Of a stretch of 64,000 bases of DNA, positions 27,300 through 36,629 are shown in pieces. A program made the translations under genes and the position numbers. Each line of letters starts with the position of its first letter. Within the stretch, counting starts at the first letter, position 1. Location: NCBI RefSeq assembly GCF_017829975.1, contig NZ_JAEEGA010000004.1, forward strand, positions 248,001 to 312,000, read 5' to 3'. The stretch is from Vagococcus allomyrinae. GTDB lineage: Bacteria > Bacillota > Bacilli > Lactobacillales > Vagococcaceae. Under the pieces are notes generated by a model. It made no database searches and was not told the origin of the DNA. It saw only the letters and a list, made by a program, of their open reading frames with translations.

Positions 27300-28019
27300 T
27301 TAAGTCAATGCTGAGGCGGCTTCCTGATCCAAAATCACAACTAAATTTGGGTGCAATCTAAGATAAGAGGAAGGGAAATCAGGGGTCATGGGCCCTTCCA
27401 AGGCAGCTTTAATGGCTTGGGCTTTTGCAAGGCCATTAGCTATTAAAACTAACTTTTTGACTTTTAATAAGGCTGGCAAGCCCAGTGTGTACATGTAATC
27501 TGAATAATTTCCTTGAAGACTCTGTTGGTAAGGTTCATTCCACGGATACTCATTGGTTAACTTAACTTTGTATACTTCTTGATCATATAGAGTACACTCT
27601 GGCATATTGGCGCAAAAGTGCCCATCTTCGCCAATACCAATCACCATTAACTCAAGGCCGCCAGCAGCATCAATCTCTGCTGGAAAATCCCGATAGTTGT
27701 CACCTGTCATGGCGTGAATCCGTGTGGAATCGATCTTAGCAGGTTTAAAGAAGCTTTCATTTAAACCGTCAAAATTATCATAGCCAACTACCTCATGAGC
27801 TTGATTTTTGATCGGCGTTTCATCAAATGTGTAGTAATGGACATTGGTCATTTCTGGTAAGCTGGCCAATTTTTGATTCAATAGTTCATACATCCGTTTA
27901 GGTGTACTGCCTGCGGTTAATGACAAATTGATGCGCTTGGCCTGAAGGCTAGCAGCTATGATCAGATCTGTCGCAAGTTGACTCATGTCCTCGTAGGTAT
28001 CCACAATTATTTTTTTCAT
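27300..28019 (-). CDS. NagB-like glucosamine-6-phosphate deaminase/isomerase family protein
   Basis: A 239-residue protein of the NagB/RpiA/6-phosphogluconolactonase superfamily. The phosphate loop is LSLTAGSTPKRMYELL, the catalytic region FDETPI, and the signature GIGEDGHFCANMP. In classical NagB the last motif reads DGHIAFNE, with a catalytic-site glutamate where this protein has methionine. The enzyme may therefore act on a different phosphosugar. It overlaps the transcript of the lactose-family PTS and probably handles the imported 6-phosphosugar. An amino sugar is likely but not proven. Confidence 0.8.
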   Translation of the reverse strand: MKKIIVDTYEDMSQLATDLIIAASLQAKRINLSLTAGSTPKRMYELLNQKLASLPEMTNVHYYTFDETPIKNQAHEVVGYDNFDGLNESFFKPAKIDSTRIHAMTGDNYRDFPAEIDAAGGLELMVIGIGEDGHFCANMPECTLYDQEVYKVKLTNEYPWNEPYQQSLQGNYSDYMYTLGLPALLKVKKLVLIANGLAKAQAIKAALEGPMTPDFPSSYLRLHPNLVVILDQEAASALT

Positions 28020-28020
28020 C

Positions 28021-28362
28021 TTATACTCCTTCTCTGCCTTTTGTTTGCTTTAAGTACAATTTGAAAATCTTTTTTGATAGAATGTACTGAGATTGGACGG
28101 TCATCATCGTATCTTGAGCGTGACTGAAAAGTGGTGAGTACTCAATCGAGATTCCCGCCGCTTCACTTTGAACGACTTTGGTTTGACATTTATGTGCCTT
28201 AGTTAACAGATCATTGGCTTCTTTCATTTTGCTTTCAGCTTCTACTAACTGGTCCTCTTCCAATAAATCATAGGCCAACATCAAGGCGGTTCGAGCATCG
28301 CCAGCATGTAAGATCATCTCCATGGAAATTTGAACCAGGTCTTCTTTTCTAAATTTTTCCAT
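28021..28362 (-). CDS. PTS lactose/cellobiose-family EIIA component
   Basis: A 113-residue all-helical EIIA of the lactose/chitobiose type. The N-terminal helix has ISMEMILHAGDARTA, and the phosphorylated histidine is H81 in PLFSHAQDTMMTV. It forms a trimer that passes phosphate to the EIIB encoded in the same operon. The stop of the EIIC gene overlaps this start, so translation is coupled. Confidence 0.9.
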   Translation of the reverse strand: MEKFRKEDLVQISMEMILHAGDARTALMLAYDLLEEDQLVEAESKMKEANDLLTKAHKCQTKVVQSEAAGISIEYSPLFSHAQDTMMTVQSQYILSKKIFKLYLKQTKGREGV

Positions 28363-29594
28363 TATTTAGCTTCTCCTTCTAATTCAAGTTGTTCTAAATC
28401 ATATGCCTTCCAAAATGGGTACCAAATGGCGGTTGCCACAGCTAAGACAACCAATGAAAGAAGGATCCCTTTCCAATCTCCTGAGACTAAGTAACCTTGA
28501 ATAGGCGCAGGAATAAACCACAAGTTAAAGACTTTTGTTGGTATCGCCACTAATCCGCTTTTGAGCGCAAAATAGACGATTGTTGGATTGATAAAGGAGT
28601 TTAACCAAAAAGGAATCATCAACAAGGGATTTAACATGATCGGTGCACCAAAGACGATTGGCTCGTTGATATTAAAGATACTTGGAACGATGCCGGCTTT
28701 ACCAATTGCTTTTAATCTGGCTGATTTACTTTTTATTAACATAAAGGCTAATGGTAAGGTAGTCCCCATTCCCCCTAAAGTGATCAGACCTTGAACCACT
28801 TCTCCAGTGTTGATGTTTGTTGCTGCTAGTCCTTGACTGATTAACTGGGTATTTTCTGCAATTCCTGCTAACTGAATTGGATAAAATAACCCGTAAAGTA
28901 ACCAAGGGCTAATCCCGAATGAGTAGAGGATGGTTGTGACAAAGACAAAAGCTAATAAGCCTAAATAACTCTGGCCAAAATTAGTTAAGGGCAGTAAGAT
29001 TTTGGTCAAAATTTCGAAAAAGTTGATATTAAAGGTAAAGACCACCAAATAGGCAATGGTCAAGATAATCAAGATTGGCATAAAGGAATCGAAACTCGAC
29101 ACGATATAATCGGGAATCGCTTCGCTGTCCTTAAAGAAAGTGAATTTCGCTAATAAAATAAAGATAATAGCGGTGAAATAACCAGATAAAATCCCTAAAA
29201 ACATCCCGCCTGAACCAAAGCTGTCGCCAGCAAAAACCAGTTCGCCATTTTCATTAATTTGAGCTAAGACTAACATTAAATATAAGCCAACATTGGCGAT
29301 TCCTGCTAAGTTCTTTTTATTGTCCATCTTTTTCCGTTGTAAAATATATACCGGTAATACAAAAGAGATGGCTAAACCAATAATGCCAAAACTAAAACTA
29401 CTAATAGGACTTAAATCTGGAAATTTAGGAAAATAACTGTTTAAAATTGATAATACCGAAATGACTGACCCAACTAATGTTAAAGGCAGTGTGCTCATAA
29501 TCGCATCTTGTAAACTGGCTATCCAGATATTGCGAGACAACTTGGTCGCAAATGGGGTGACTCGTTTATTGACAAGGGTAATAAATGCGTTCAT
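28362..29594 (-). CDS. PTS lactose/cellobiose-family EIIC permease
   Basis: A 410-residue membrane permease with about ten membrane segments. The first region, IWIASLQDAIMSTLPLTLVG, and the conserved ININEPIVFGAPIMLNP-like stretch are typical of the CelB/ChbC group. It carries the sugar across the membrane; EIIB phosphorylates it. Substrate is not fixed by sequence; the downstream NagB-like gene suggests an amino-sugar disaccharide or a related monosaccharide, but no glycosidase is present in the operon. Confidence 0.92.
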   Translation of the reverse strand: MNAFITLVNKRVTPFATKLSRNIWIASLQDAIMSTLPLTLVGSVISVLSILNSYFPKFPDLSPISSFSFGIIGLAISFVLPVYILQRKKMDNKKNLAGIANVGLYLMLVLAQINENGELVFAGDSFGSGGMFLGILSGYFTAIIFILLAKFTFFKDSEAIPDYIVSSFDSFMPILIILTIAYLVVFTFNINFFEILTKILLPLTNFGQSYLGLLAFVFVTTILYSFGISPWLLYGLFYPIQLAGIAENTQLISQGLAATNINTGEVVQGLITLGGMGTTLPLAFMLIKSKSARLKAIGKAGIVPSIFNINEPIVFGAPIMLNPLLMIPFWLNSFINPTIVYFALKSGLVAIPTKVFNLWFIPAPIQGYLVSGDWKGILLSLVVLAVATAIWYPFWKAYDLEQLELEGEAK

Positions 29595-29597
29595 CTC

Positions 29598-29912
29598 TTA
29601 TTCCTCCATCATATTGATTACTTTTTTTACTGCTCGCTCACCGTCTAGCGACCCATAGATATCATTTTCAATGATCGCTAATTTAATGTCTTTCCCCGCT
29701 AATTTCTCTTGAATTTCTTCTTCTAGGTAACGTAGATGAGGGCCAACTAGTAGCACATCAATCTCGTCGACATGATTATCGATTTCCGACTCACTGGTAG
29801 CAAACACTTCCATGATTAATTGTTGCTTCTTCGCTGATTTCCGCATGCTACTGGCTAAAAAGCCACTGCTTGCACCGCCACCACAAACTAACATAACTGT
29901 TATCTTATCCAT
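29598..29912 (-). CDS. PTS lactose/cellobiose-family EIIB component
   Basis: A 104-residue EIIB with the phosphocysteine loop VCGGGASSGFLASSM (C10). It takes phosphate from EIIA and gives it to the sugar in the EIIC channel. It is the first gene of the operon and is divergent from the PRD regulator at 30076. Confidence 0.92.
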   Translation of the reverse strand: MDKITVMLVCGGGASSGFLASSMRKSAKKQQLIMEVFATSESEIDNHVDEIDVLLVGPHLRYLEEEIQEKLAGKDIKLAIIENDIYGSLDGERAVKKVINMMEE

Positions 29913-30075
29913 TTTACATCGCTCCGTTCTGATTTGATAACCCTAGTTTAGCAAGTATTTGACGAGTTGAACATCTGACTTTTTCACCGGGCCGGTGCAA
30001 CTCCAAGTTGTTGTTCCTTGATAAAAGAAGGTATAATAATAGTAGATAAACGTCTTCGTCAGGAGGTCTATAAAA

Positions 30076-32004
30076 TTGGAAGAAAAATTTATGCGAGTTA
30101 TTTTATTTTTGGATAGCCGAAGTGGTTGGACAACTTCAAATGAATTAGCTCAGTATCTTGGTTGCTCTAAGCGATCGATCAAAAACTACGTCCAACAAAT
30201 AAATGGACTTGTGCCAAATGGCATTAGTGCGTCTCAAAATGGTTATCAGCTAACACCCTCTTTAAAAAATCAAGTTTTTAGCGATTTTCAAATTGATCCG
30301 GCGCCTAACTTACAAAGTTTAAGTCAACGACGTAAGCAACTTATTCTAGCATTATTAAGAGAACGCCATAAATTAAATGTTTTTGATCTTGGAGAACTGC
30401 TCTTTATTAGTCCGACGACCTTAAAAAATGATTTAAATAAAATCAGAGAAGAGTTCTCTAACTACGAGTTAAAGATTGCGGTAAGTGGTGATTTTGTCGA
30501 GGTGCTTGGCTCAGAAAAAAATAAGCGACAACTTTTTATTGATCAGGTCTACGATGACTATGATACCAACAGTTTGTCGATCGCTTTTATTGAAAAGTTA
30601 TTCCCTGCAATTCCCGTTGAACAGATCTCTGAATTGACCTTCAACTTATTAAAAGAAAACAATCTTTTTGTGGATGATTACCTTTTAACTAGCATCGTGC
30701 TTCATCTGACGATCATGGTGGAACGGATTAAAAACAGTCATACCTTAACGATCAACACGAAGATCGAGGTCAATGATCCTGTCCTGTATTCGATTGCCAA
30801 ACAGTTAGTGACTTACTTGGAAGAGTCTTCGGCATTAACTTTTGCCACAAATGAAATTTACGAAGTCTATGTCTTGTTGCTGGCTAAAACCTCAACGGTC
30901 AGCCAAAAAAAAATCACCAAGGACAATATTATCCAATTTGTTGACCCTCAAGCCTTGACGATTGTTGAGGAAATCATGGCATTTTTAAATGATTTTTATG
31001 TGATTGATATTGAGGATGAAGGCTTTTTAATTCCTTTTACGGTTCATATTAATAATTTGCTTACCCGCAGTCAAACAGCTTATTTCCTTAAAAATCCCTT
31101 GTTAGCAAGTATTAAAGAGGGACACCCTTTTGTTTACGAACTATCTGTCTCGATTGCTCATATTATCAATAAGCAAATTAGTAATCGAATAACTGATGAC
31201 GAGATTGGCTTTCTGGCACTTCATCTTGGTGGGGCCTTTGCAAAAGAAAACAAAAAATATCGGAAGTTGTTAACAGCCTTGGTTATTCCCGATATCCGCA
31301 CGCTGACTTCCGATTTAAAAACGAAAATAGAAAAACAGTTTGGAGATTCCCTTTTTATTGATCAGGTCTACACGCGAGTGATTGATTATAATGACTTTCG
31401 AAATTTCGATGTGATTATCACCACTATCCCGCTTGCCTTAGTTGACAGTCAGGCAACGATTATTAATATCAGCCCTTTTTTTAATCTATCTGATCAGAAA
31501 AAAATCTATTTTGATATTGAGGAAGCCTTATTAAAAAAACGTTACGATGAATTTAAACAAAGTGTCTGGCAAGTCAGCGATTCTCATTACTTTATGAAAA
31601 ACGATGTGCTAACAACTAAGAAAGATGTCATTCAAGTAGTGGCCGATATTTTTGTTAATGCCGGAATTGTTCAGGCAGATTTTGAGGAACAAGTGTTGCT
31701 TAGAGAAACCCTCTCGTCCACTGCTTACAACAATATTGCGATTCCACACACGATTAAAATGAACGCTCGCCACTCTAAAATGTATATCATTTGTAGTGAC
31801 CGACCGATTGACTGGGGCAATGAGGAGTTTGTCAATATTGTGTTCTTGTTTGCCATTAATGACAAAGATAAAAAAATATTTTACACTATTTTTGAGATGA
31901 TTTCTTTGCTCTTCTCTGACCGAAAAAAAGTCCTGTCAGCTTTAAAACACGATGATTATCAGTCCTTTTTAAACTTTTTAACCAATCAGGATATCCAACA
32001 ATAG
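30076..32004 (+). CDS. PRD-containing BglG/LicR-type regulator with EIIA domain
   Basis: A 642-residue regulator starting at TTG 30076, supported by AGGAGG ten bases upstream; the ATG at 30091 is too far from that site. Two HTH segments at the N-terminus (ELAQYLGCSKRSIKNYV, GELLFISPTTLKNDL) are followed by two PRD domains, an EIIB-like segment and a C-terminal EIIA domain with NIAIPHTIK. It is divergent from the lactose-family PTS operon and so most likely activates it, switched by phosphorylation from HPr and the EIIB. Confidence 0.88.
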   Translation: MEEKFMRVILFLDSRSGWTTSNELAQYLGCSKRSIKNYVQQINGLVPNGISASQNGYQLTPSLKNQVFSDFQIDPAPNLQSLSQRRKQLILALLRERHKLNVFDLGELLFISPTTLKNDLNKIREEFSNYELKIAVSGDFVEVLGSEKNKRQLFIDQVYDDYDTNSLSIAFIEKLFPAIPVEQISELTFNLLKENNLFVDDYLLTSIVLHLTIMVERIKNSHTLTINTKIEVNDPVLYSIAKQLVTYLEESSALTFATNEIYEVYVLLLAKTSTVSQKKITKDNIIQFVDPQALTIVEEIMAFLNDFYVIDIEDEGFLIPFTVHINNLLTRSQTAYFLKNPLLASIKEGHPFVYELSVSIAHIINKQISNRITDDEIGFLALHLGGAFAKENKKYRKLLTALVIPDIRTLTSDLKTKIEKQFGDSLFIDQVYTRVIDYNDFRNFDVIITTIPLALVDSQATIINISPFFNLSDQKKIYFDIEEALLKKRYDEFKQSVWQVSDSHYFMKNDVLTTKKDVIQVVADIFVNAGIVQADFEEQVLLRETLSSTAYNNIAIPHTIKMNARHSKMYIICSDRPIDWGNEEFVNIVFLFAINDKDKKIFYTIFEMISLLFSDRKKVLSALKHDDYQSFLNFLTNQDIQQ

Positions 32005-32027
32005 AGCTGAATCAGAATAAACCAATT

Positions 32028-32076
32028 AAACCACCTCACCAAAGTCCTTCGGGAGCTTTCGAGAGGTGGTTTTATT
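32028..32076. terminator. Bidirectional terminator between convergent genes
   Basis: AAACCACCTC (32028-32037) pairs with GAGGTGGTTT (32063-32072), with an inner AAAG/CTTT pairing. T-rich on both sides. It separates the PRD regulator from the yesN gene. Confidence 0.8.
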
Positions 32077-33320
32077 TAATGGTGCTTAAGGTGACTTTTT
32101 TGCTGATTTCGGTATTGGGCTGGGGTCACTGAGTACTTTCGTTTAAAAAGGGCAATGACATTTTGCGGCTTGCGATAGCCCACCAGTTCAGCGATGGTTT
32201 TTAACGAAAAATCGGTGTTAATTAACAATTCACGAACCTTTTCTAAGCGAACGGTTAAGATATAGGTGGAAAGATTTTCGTTGGTGGTTTCTTTGTACAT
32301 TCTCGATAAATAGACGGGATGGAGATGAACCAGCTCTCCTAAAATCTCCAAGGATAAGGGTTGCTGATAATGACGGTTGACATAGCCTTGGATAAAGCGG
32401 ACGATTCCTTCGTTACTATCGGCTAAAACACTGATTTCCATCCATTTTTCAAGAAACTGACGCAAAAATGGACCGGTAGCCAGTTGTAAAAAATGATCGA
32501 TTTCCATTTCCTTAAAGATATCCGGCCGCTTTAGGTAAAGGTAGGTCAAGGTTTGCATTTTTTGCGTAAGAGTTTCCTGAGTCTCTGGCGCTTGTTCCAA
32601 TGGGCTTAAGAGCTCAACTAACAGGTTCCAATGATTTTGGTCGATGGCTTTTTTGATCGTAGGTGGCAACAGATTGGTGCTTAGAGAAAGACCAAAAAGT
32701 ACCTTAAAAAGCCTTTGTCGCTCGCCCTGTTTCGTCATTTTCGGCATTTCTTGATCACTTTTAACAAAGCCAAAGACCTGATTTTGCCAGTTTAACTTAA
32801 AAAGCCCAGTTTCCCCTTCTGCTAAGAAACGCGGTTCATAGCCATTCTCCCTGAGTTTAGTTAACATGGTCTCGAGCTGCTCGTCATAGTCGTTGATATC
32901 TGTTAATACATACAAATAAAACTGAAAAGGATCTATTTGACTGGCAGCTTGTTCGGCGGAAACACCCTCGATCATTCGCGTGACAGCCCCTTCCAACTCT
33001 TCTTCATAGATCGGTTTTAATAAGTACTCTTTCACCCCATAGCGAATCGCTTGTTGGGCATATTCAAATTCCGAATAGCCGGAGATAATGATGGCTTGGG
33101 TATGAGCGTCGATCGCTTGAACTAAATCCAGACCGCTGACTTCGGGCATTTTGATGTCGGTAATTAACAAGTCAGGCTGATAGCCACTAGTCAGCAAGAC
33201 TAAGGCTTCCTTGGAGCTGACGAGCCCCTTCACTTCCTGAAACCCAAATTTTTTCCATGGGATGATGCGCTGTAAATAATTGACGATCTGTTTTTCATCG
33301 TCAACAATTAACACTTTCAT
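32076..33320 (-). CDS. yesN: Response regulator with AraC-type output domain (YesN-like)
   Basis: A 414-residue response regulator. The receiver domain has acidic pocket VDDE and the phospho-acceptor D55 in LLITDIKMPEVSG. The C-terminal AraC/XylS HTH pair covers about 310-405 (LSLEILGELVHLHPVYLSRMYK; SLKTIAELVGYRKPQNVIALFKRKY). The start overlaps the kinase stop by four bases. YesN-type regulators switch on neighbouring sugar importer genes; the GH31/MalEFG operon upstream is the likely target. Confidence 0.92.
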   Translation of the reverse strand: MKVLIVDDEKQIVNYLQRIIPWKKFGFQEVKGLVSSKEALVLLTSGYQPDLLITDIKMPEVSGLDLVQAIDAHTQAIIISGYSEFEYAQQAIRYGVKEYLLKPIYEEELEGAVTRMIEGVSAEQAASQIDPFQFYLYVLTDINDYDEQLETMLTKLRENGYEPRFLAEGETGLFKLNWQNQVFGFVKSDQEMPKMTKQGERQRLFKVLFGLSLSTNLLPPTIKKAIDQNHWNLLVELLSPLEQAPETQETLTQKMQTLTYLYLKRPDIFKEMEIDHFLQLATGPFLRQFLEKWMEISVLADSNEGIVRFIQGYVNRHYQQPLSLEILGELVHLHPVYLSRMYKETTNENLSTYILTVRLEKVRELLINTDFSLKTIAELVGYRKPQNVIALFKRKYSVTPAQYRNQQKSHLKHH

Positions 33321-34990
33321 TTAACTTCCTCCCCTCTGAACTGGAACGAGACACTTAGACCGCCATAGCTGTTAGTCCTCAATTTAATCTTGGCCTTGCT
33401 GCCGTATAAGTTGATCAGCCGTCGGTTAACATTCCATAAACCAACGCTTGTTTGTTTGTCTTCACACTGCCCTTTCTCCAGGCTTTGAACCAGTTGTTCG
33501 CGCTCAACCAGCGTCAGCCCTGGCCCATCATCACTGATCGTCACCTGACACCAGTCGCCAATCCGTTCGCCAGTGACCTCGATTCTGTTGGCTCCTTCTT
33601 TGGCTTCGATGCCATGTTCGATGGCATTTTCAATAATCGGTTGGATGATCAAAGGCAGAATTGTCAGCTGGTTAATCTTAGGATCGATGGTCATCGAGAA
33701 TTGAAAATCCTTTCTTAATGCTTGAATGGTTAAGTAGTGATGAGCAAAGGACAGCTCGTCGGCGACTGTCACACGGTCATTTTTTTTCGTTAAATAGCGA
33801 TAATACTCTGCCAGATGTCGGGTCATCTCTTTAACCGCTCGCGGATTATCGGCGACGGAAACAATATAAAAGAGACTATTGTATAAAAAATGAGGTTGAA
33901 TTTGCGAGCGGAACTGGCGAGCTTCAGCTTGTTCCCGGAATTTTATTTCCTTCTGCAGAGAGGTGACCAATTTTTGAATGCCGCCGATCATCACATTAAA
34001 TTGCTCAAATAAATAATTAAATTCATTGTTGACCACGGTGGTGATTCTCGTTTCATAGTCCCCTCTTTCGACTTGTTGAAATTTACTAATCAGCAAATTA
34101 ACTTCTGTCACCACATTGCGGTAAAACAGTAGCACCAGAAAGAAGCCAAAAATCAACACGAAGGCGGTTAGCAGGATGACAGCCAACGCGATAGCACTAA
34201 ATTTATGCTCATTGGGATTTTGGGGCAAAAAGGAAACTAACTGGATGCCGGACTTTGCAGATTCCTGAGAGATCAGATAGCCTTTTCTGTTAGCGATGGT
34301 CAAGGAACTATTGGCTCCTGTTTCTCGATCCAGATACGTCACAACGCTGGCTTGAAAGTCTGGATCATTGCCGATGGTCGTGCCATCAGGCAAGACCAAC
34401 ATTGACTTAACTTCACCGTTAATATCAGCCGTCAGCAGACTTTCACTGTCCAGTAACAGGGCATCGGCCATGTGGATCATGACGACGATTTCATCCCCTT
34501 TTTCTCGGTCAAAGGTGGAAGTAATCGCATAATACAAGCCTCTTTCGGCCATCCGCCAACCATTGCTGGAGAGTTTATTGGTCATTAATTCGCGCTTTAA
34601 ATCTTGCTTACTATCAGTTGAAATAAAGGTGCCACTTTTGGGCCAGTAAATGGAAATACTGCTCATGACTTCTGTGTCAATCAATCGTTCTTTTAAAATA
34701 TGGCGAATTTCTGTCAGCTTTTCTAAATAATCGTAATTATAAAGGTCTGTTTGATCTTTTTGCAAATCTTTAATTTTTTGATTGACCAACAACATGGCGG
34801 CCCCATCTTCGATCTCTTGTTGCCTGCCTTCAAGCCGCGATTGAACATAGGTCAGATTCGTTTTAACCACTGATTGCAAATTAGCTCGGCTCACTCGCAG
34901 CGTTTCAAAATAAAAATACCCAATAAAAGCCACAATCACACATAAAAAGAGAATTAATAACATTAAAAACAGTGTTGATTTCTTTTTCAT
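33317..34990 (-). CDS. yesM: Sensor histidine kinase (YesM-like)
   Basis: A 557-residue kinase. An N-terminal membrane helix (LFLMLLILFLCVIVAFIGY) leads to an extracytoplasmic sensor of about 230 residues, then a second membrane helix near residue 270. HAMP, His_kinase and HATPase domains follow. The phospho-histidine motif is QIQPHFLYNSLFY, the N-box PIIENAIEHGIE and the G-box ISDDGPGL. The ligand is probably a sugar or a sugar-bound binding protein. A cre-like TTGAAAGTGCTTTCT at about 35018-35032 lies upstream. Confidence 0.92.
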   Translation of the reverse strand: MKKKSTLFLMLLILFLCVIVAFIGYFYFETLRVSRANLQSVVKTNLTYVQSRLEGRQQEIEDGAAMLLVNQKIKDLQKDQTDLYNYDYLEKLTEIRHILKERLIDTEVMSSISIYWPKSGTFISTDSKQDLKRELMTNKLSSNGWRMAERGLYYAITSTFDREKGDEIVVMIHMADALLLDSESLLTADINGEVKSMLVLPDGTTIGNDPDFQASVVTYLDRETGANSSLTIANRKGYLISQESAKSGIQLVSFLPQNPNEHKFSAIALAVILLTAFVLIFGFFLVLLFYRNVVTEVNLLISKFQQVERGDYETRITTVVNNEFNYLFEQFNVMIGGIQKLVTSLQKEIKFREQAEARQFRSQIQPHFLYNSLFYIVSVADNPRAVKEMTRHLAEYYRYLTKKNDRVTVADELSFAHHYLTIQALRKDFQFSMTIDPKINQLTILPLIIQPIIENAIEHGIEAKEGANRIEVTGERIGDWCQVTISDDGPGLTLVEREQLVQSLEKGQCEDKQTSVGLWNVNRRLINLYGSKAKIKLRTNSYGGLSVSFQFRGEEVK

Positions 34991-35105
34991 ACAGCCACCC
35001 CACTAGCAAATTAATCAGAAAGCACTTTCAAACAACTACAGATAAAACTGACATAGCCTTGCTACGTCAGTTTCTCTGATTATCAAGTACTCTTTCATTA
35101 TAGCA

Positions 35106-36608
35106 TTATCTGTGCCGACGAAACACTGCTGGGACTCCTAAGGGCATCTCGACTTCCACCCTTTCGCCCTTGCTCTCATAGCTCTTTTCCGCCAAAGTCC
35201 ATCGACCTTTAGGCAAATAAACGTGGCGTTTGCGGTGGCCCTTTTGATAGATCGGGGCCACTAAGAGATCGGCTCCTAACATAAATTGATCGGTGATGGT
35301 TTCCACTGGTTCAGCGGGAAATTCATAACTCAGATAACGTATAATCGGCTCGCCAGTTTGTTGGGCATGGGCCACCAACTGCATGATTTCTGGTAAATAG
35401 CTTTGGCGAACTGCCAAACTTCGCTGGATCGCTGCTAGATAAGGAGGATCTAAGTGATACGGTGCAGCCGAAAACTGCATTGCCGGTAACAAACAAGCAA
35501 TTTCAGCATGTCGGACAAATAATTCCTGATCCAGATGAGTGATCTCCTGAAAATTAAGGTACTCACCGCCGCCAATCATATCGGGACAACTGTAAGCGTG
35601 GCCCGTAATCCCCTGTAACAAGGTATCTGGGATTAAAGAGGCAATGCCAGTAGCGCCCCAAGCGTGATCTTTATCTGAAAGTCGTTGTAACAATGGATAA
35701 CCGCCAGCTTTGGCCGTCACGCGAAACTCGTTAAAGGAATACTTGCTACCAAAGTTGGCCCAAGCATTGGATTGTTCATCAGGGGAGGTATGGCCAAAGG
35801 TCACCATATCTGCAGGATAATAAAGACTGTCGCCGGCGTCAAACTTAAAACCGGCAATTCCCAATGCCAACAACTGATCTAGCTGTTGGGTCAACCAAGC
35901 GTCAGCTTGAGGATGTGACAGATCAAGAACGGCTGAGTAGCCATTCCACCACTTGGTAATCAAAGGCTGCCCATCAGCTGCTTTAATCAAAATATCCAAG
36001 GCGGCCGCTTCTCGATAAGCGACAGTATCAGCAGTCACAAAGGGACAGACCCACACCATCACCTCAAAGCCCAAGGCCTTTAACTCGCTGATCATTTGTT
36101 TGGGTTGAGGAAAATTCCCACTGTGAAAACGCCAATCCCCGTAACTATTCGACCAGCCGTCGTCAATCATTAAGACACCCGCCGGCAATTGCTGGTCTAT
36201 CAACCCTTTGGCATAAGCTAAGACCGCTGCTTGAGATTGAAAAAAGGTCAATTCAATCCAGGTATTGTAAATGATTTTTTCAAACAAAGCTTCATTGGGT
36301 GCGGATGAGCTAAAGGGGAAATGATTGGCCATTGCCGCAAGATAGGCCCCTTTTAAGTTATCAAAGCCTGTTTGAAGCAGGATCTCTCGATCACTGATCA
36401 GAAGACCATTTTCCACCTGTAAATAAAAACCTTGAGCGTGCCACAAATAGCGCCCTTTGCTTGAGACTAGCAACGGCATCGTTTGATTGACAGTTTGATT
36501 GACCCGTAAATCTATTGCTAGGTGGCTCTCTTTATGCAAGGGCATCTCCCTACCATGGGCAACCGCTGTGCCATACCAATATTCATTTTCCAACATCTTA
36601 ATTTCCAT
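35106..36608 (-). CDS. GH31-family alpha-glycosidase
   Basis: A 500-residue cytoplasmic GH31 enzyme. The (beta/alpha)8 core has IDDGWSNSYGDWRF, VMVWVCPFV, the nucleophile region IAGFKFDAGD (D257) and PDMIGGGEY. The C-terminal beta domain includes LGADLLVAPIY. It is shorter than starch-type GH31 enzymes and resembles the compact group with FKFDAGD-like nucleophile loops. The exact glycoside is unknown; alpha-glucosidase or alpha-xylosidase activity is possible. In the mannan locus it could remove the glucose caps of N-glycans. The start follows GGGGAGGTCCTT. It is the last gene of the MalEFG operon. Confidence 0.85.
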   Translation of the reverse strand: MEIKMLENEYWYGTAVAHGREMPLHKESHLAIDLRVNQTVNQTMPLLVSSKGRYLWHAQGFYLQVENGLLISDREILLQTGFDNLKGAYLAAMANHFPFSSSAPNEALFEKIIYNTWIELTFFQSQAAVLAYAKGLIDQQLPAGVLMIDDGWSNSYGDWRFHSGNFPQPKQMISELKALGFEVMVWVCPFVTADTVAYREAAALDILIKAADGQPLITKWWNGYSAVLDLSHPQADAWLTQQLDQLLALGIAGFKFDAGDSLYYPADMVTFGHTSPDEQSNAWANFGSKYSFNEFRVTAKAGGYPLLQRLSDKDHAWGATGIASLIPDTLLQGITGHAYSCPDMIGGGEYLNFQEITHLDQELFVRHAEIACLLPAMQFSAAPYHLDPPYLAAIQRSLAVRQSYLPEIMQLVAHAQQTGEPIIRYLSYEFPAEPVETITDQFMLGADLLVAPIYQKGHRKRHVYLPKGRWTLAEKSYESKGERVEVEMPLGVPAVFRRHR

Positions 36609-36629
36609 AAGGACCTCCCCGATCGAGTG

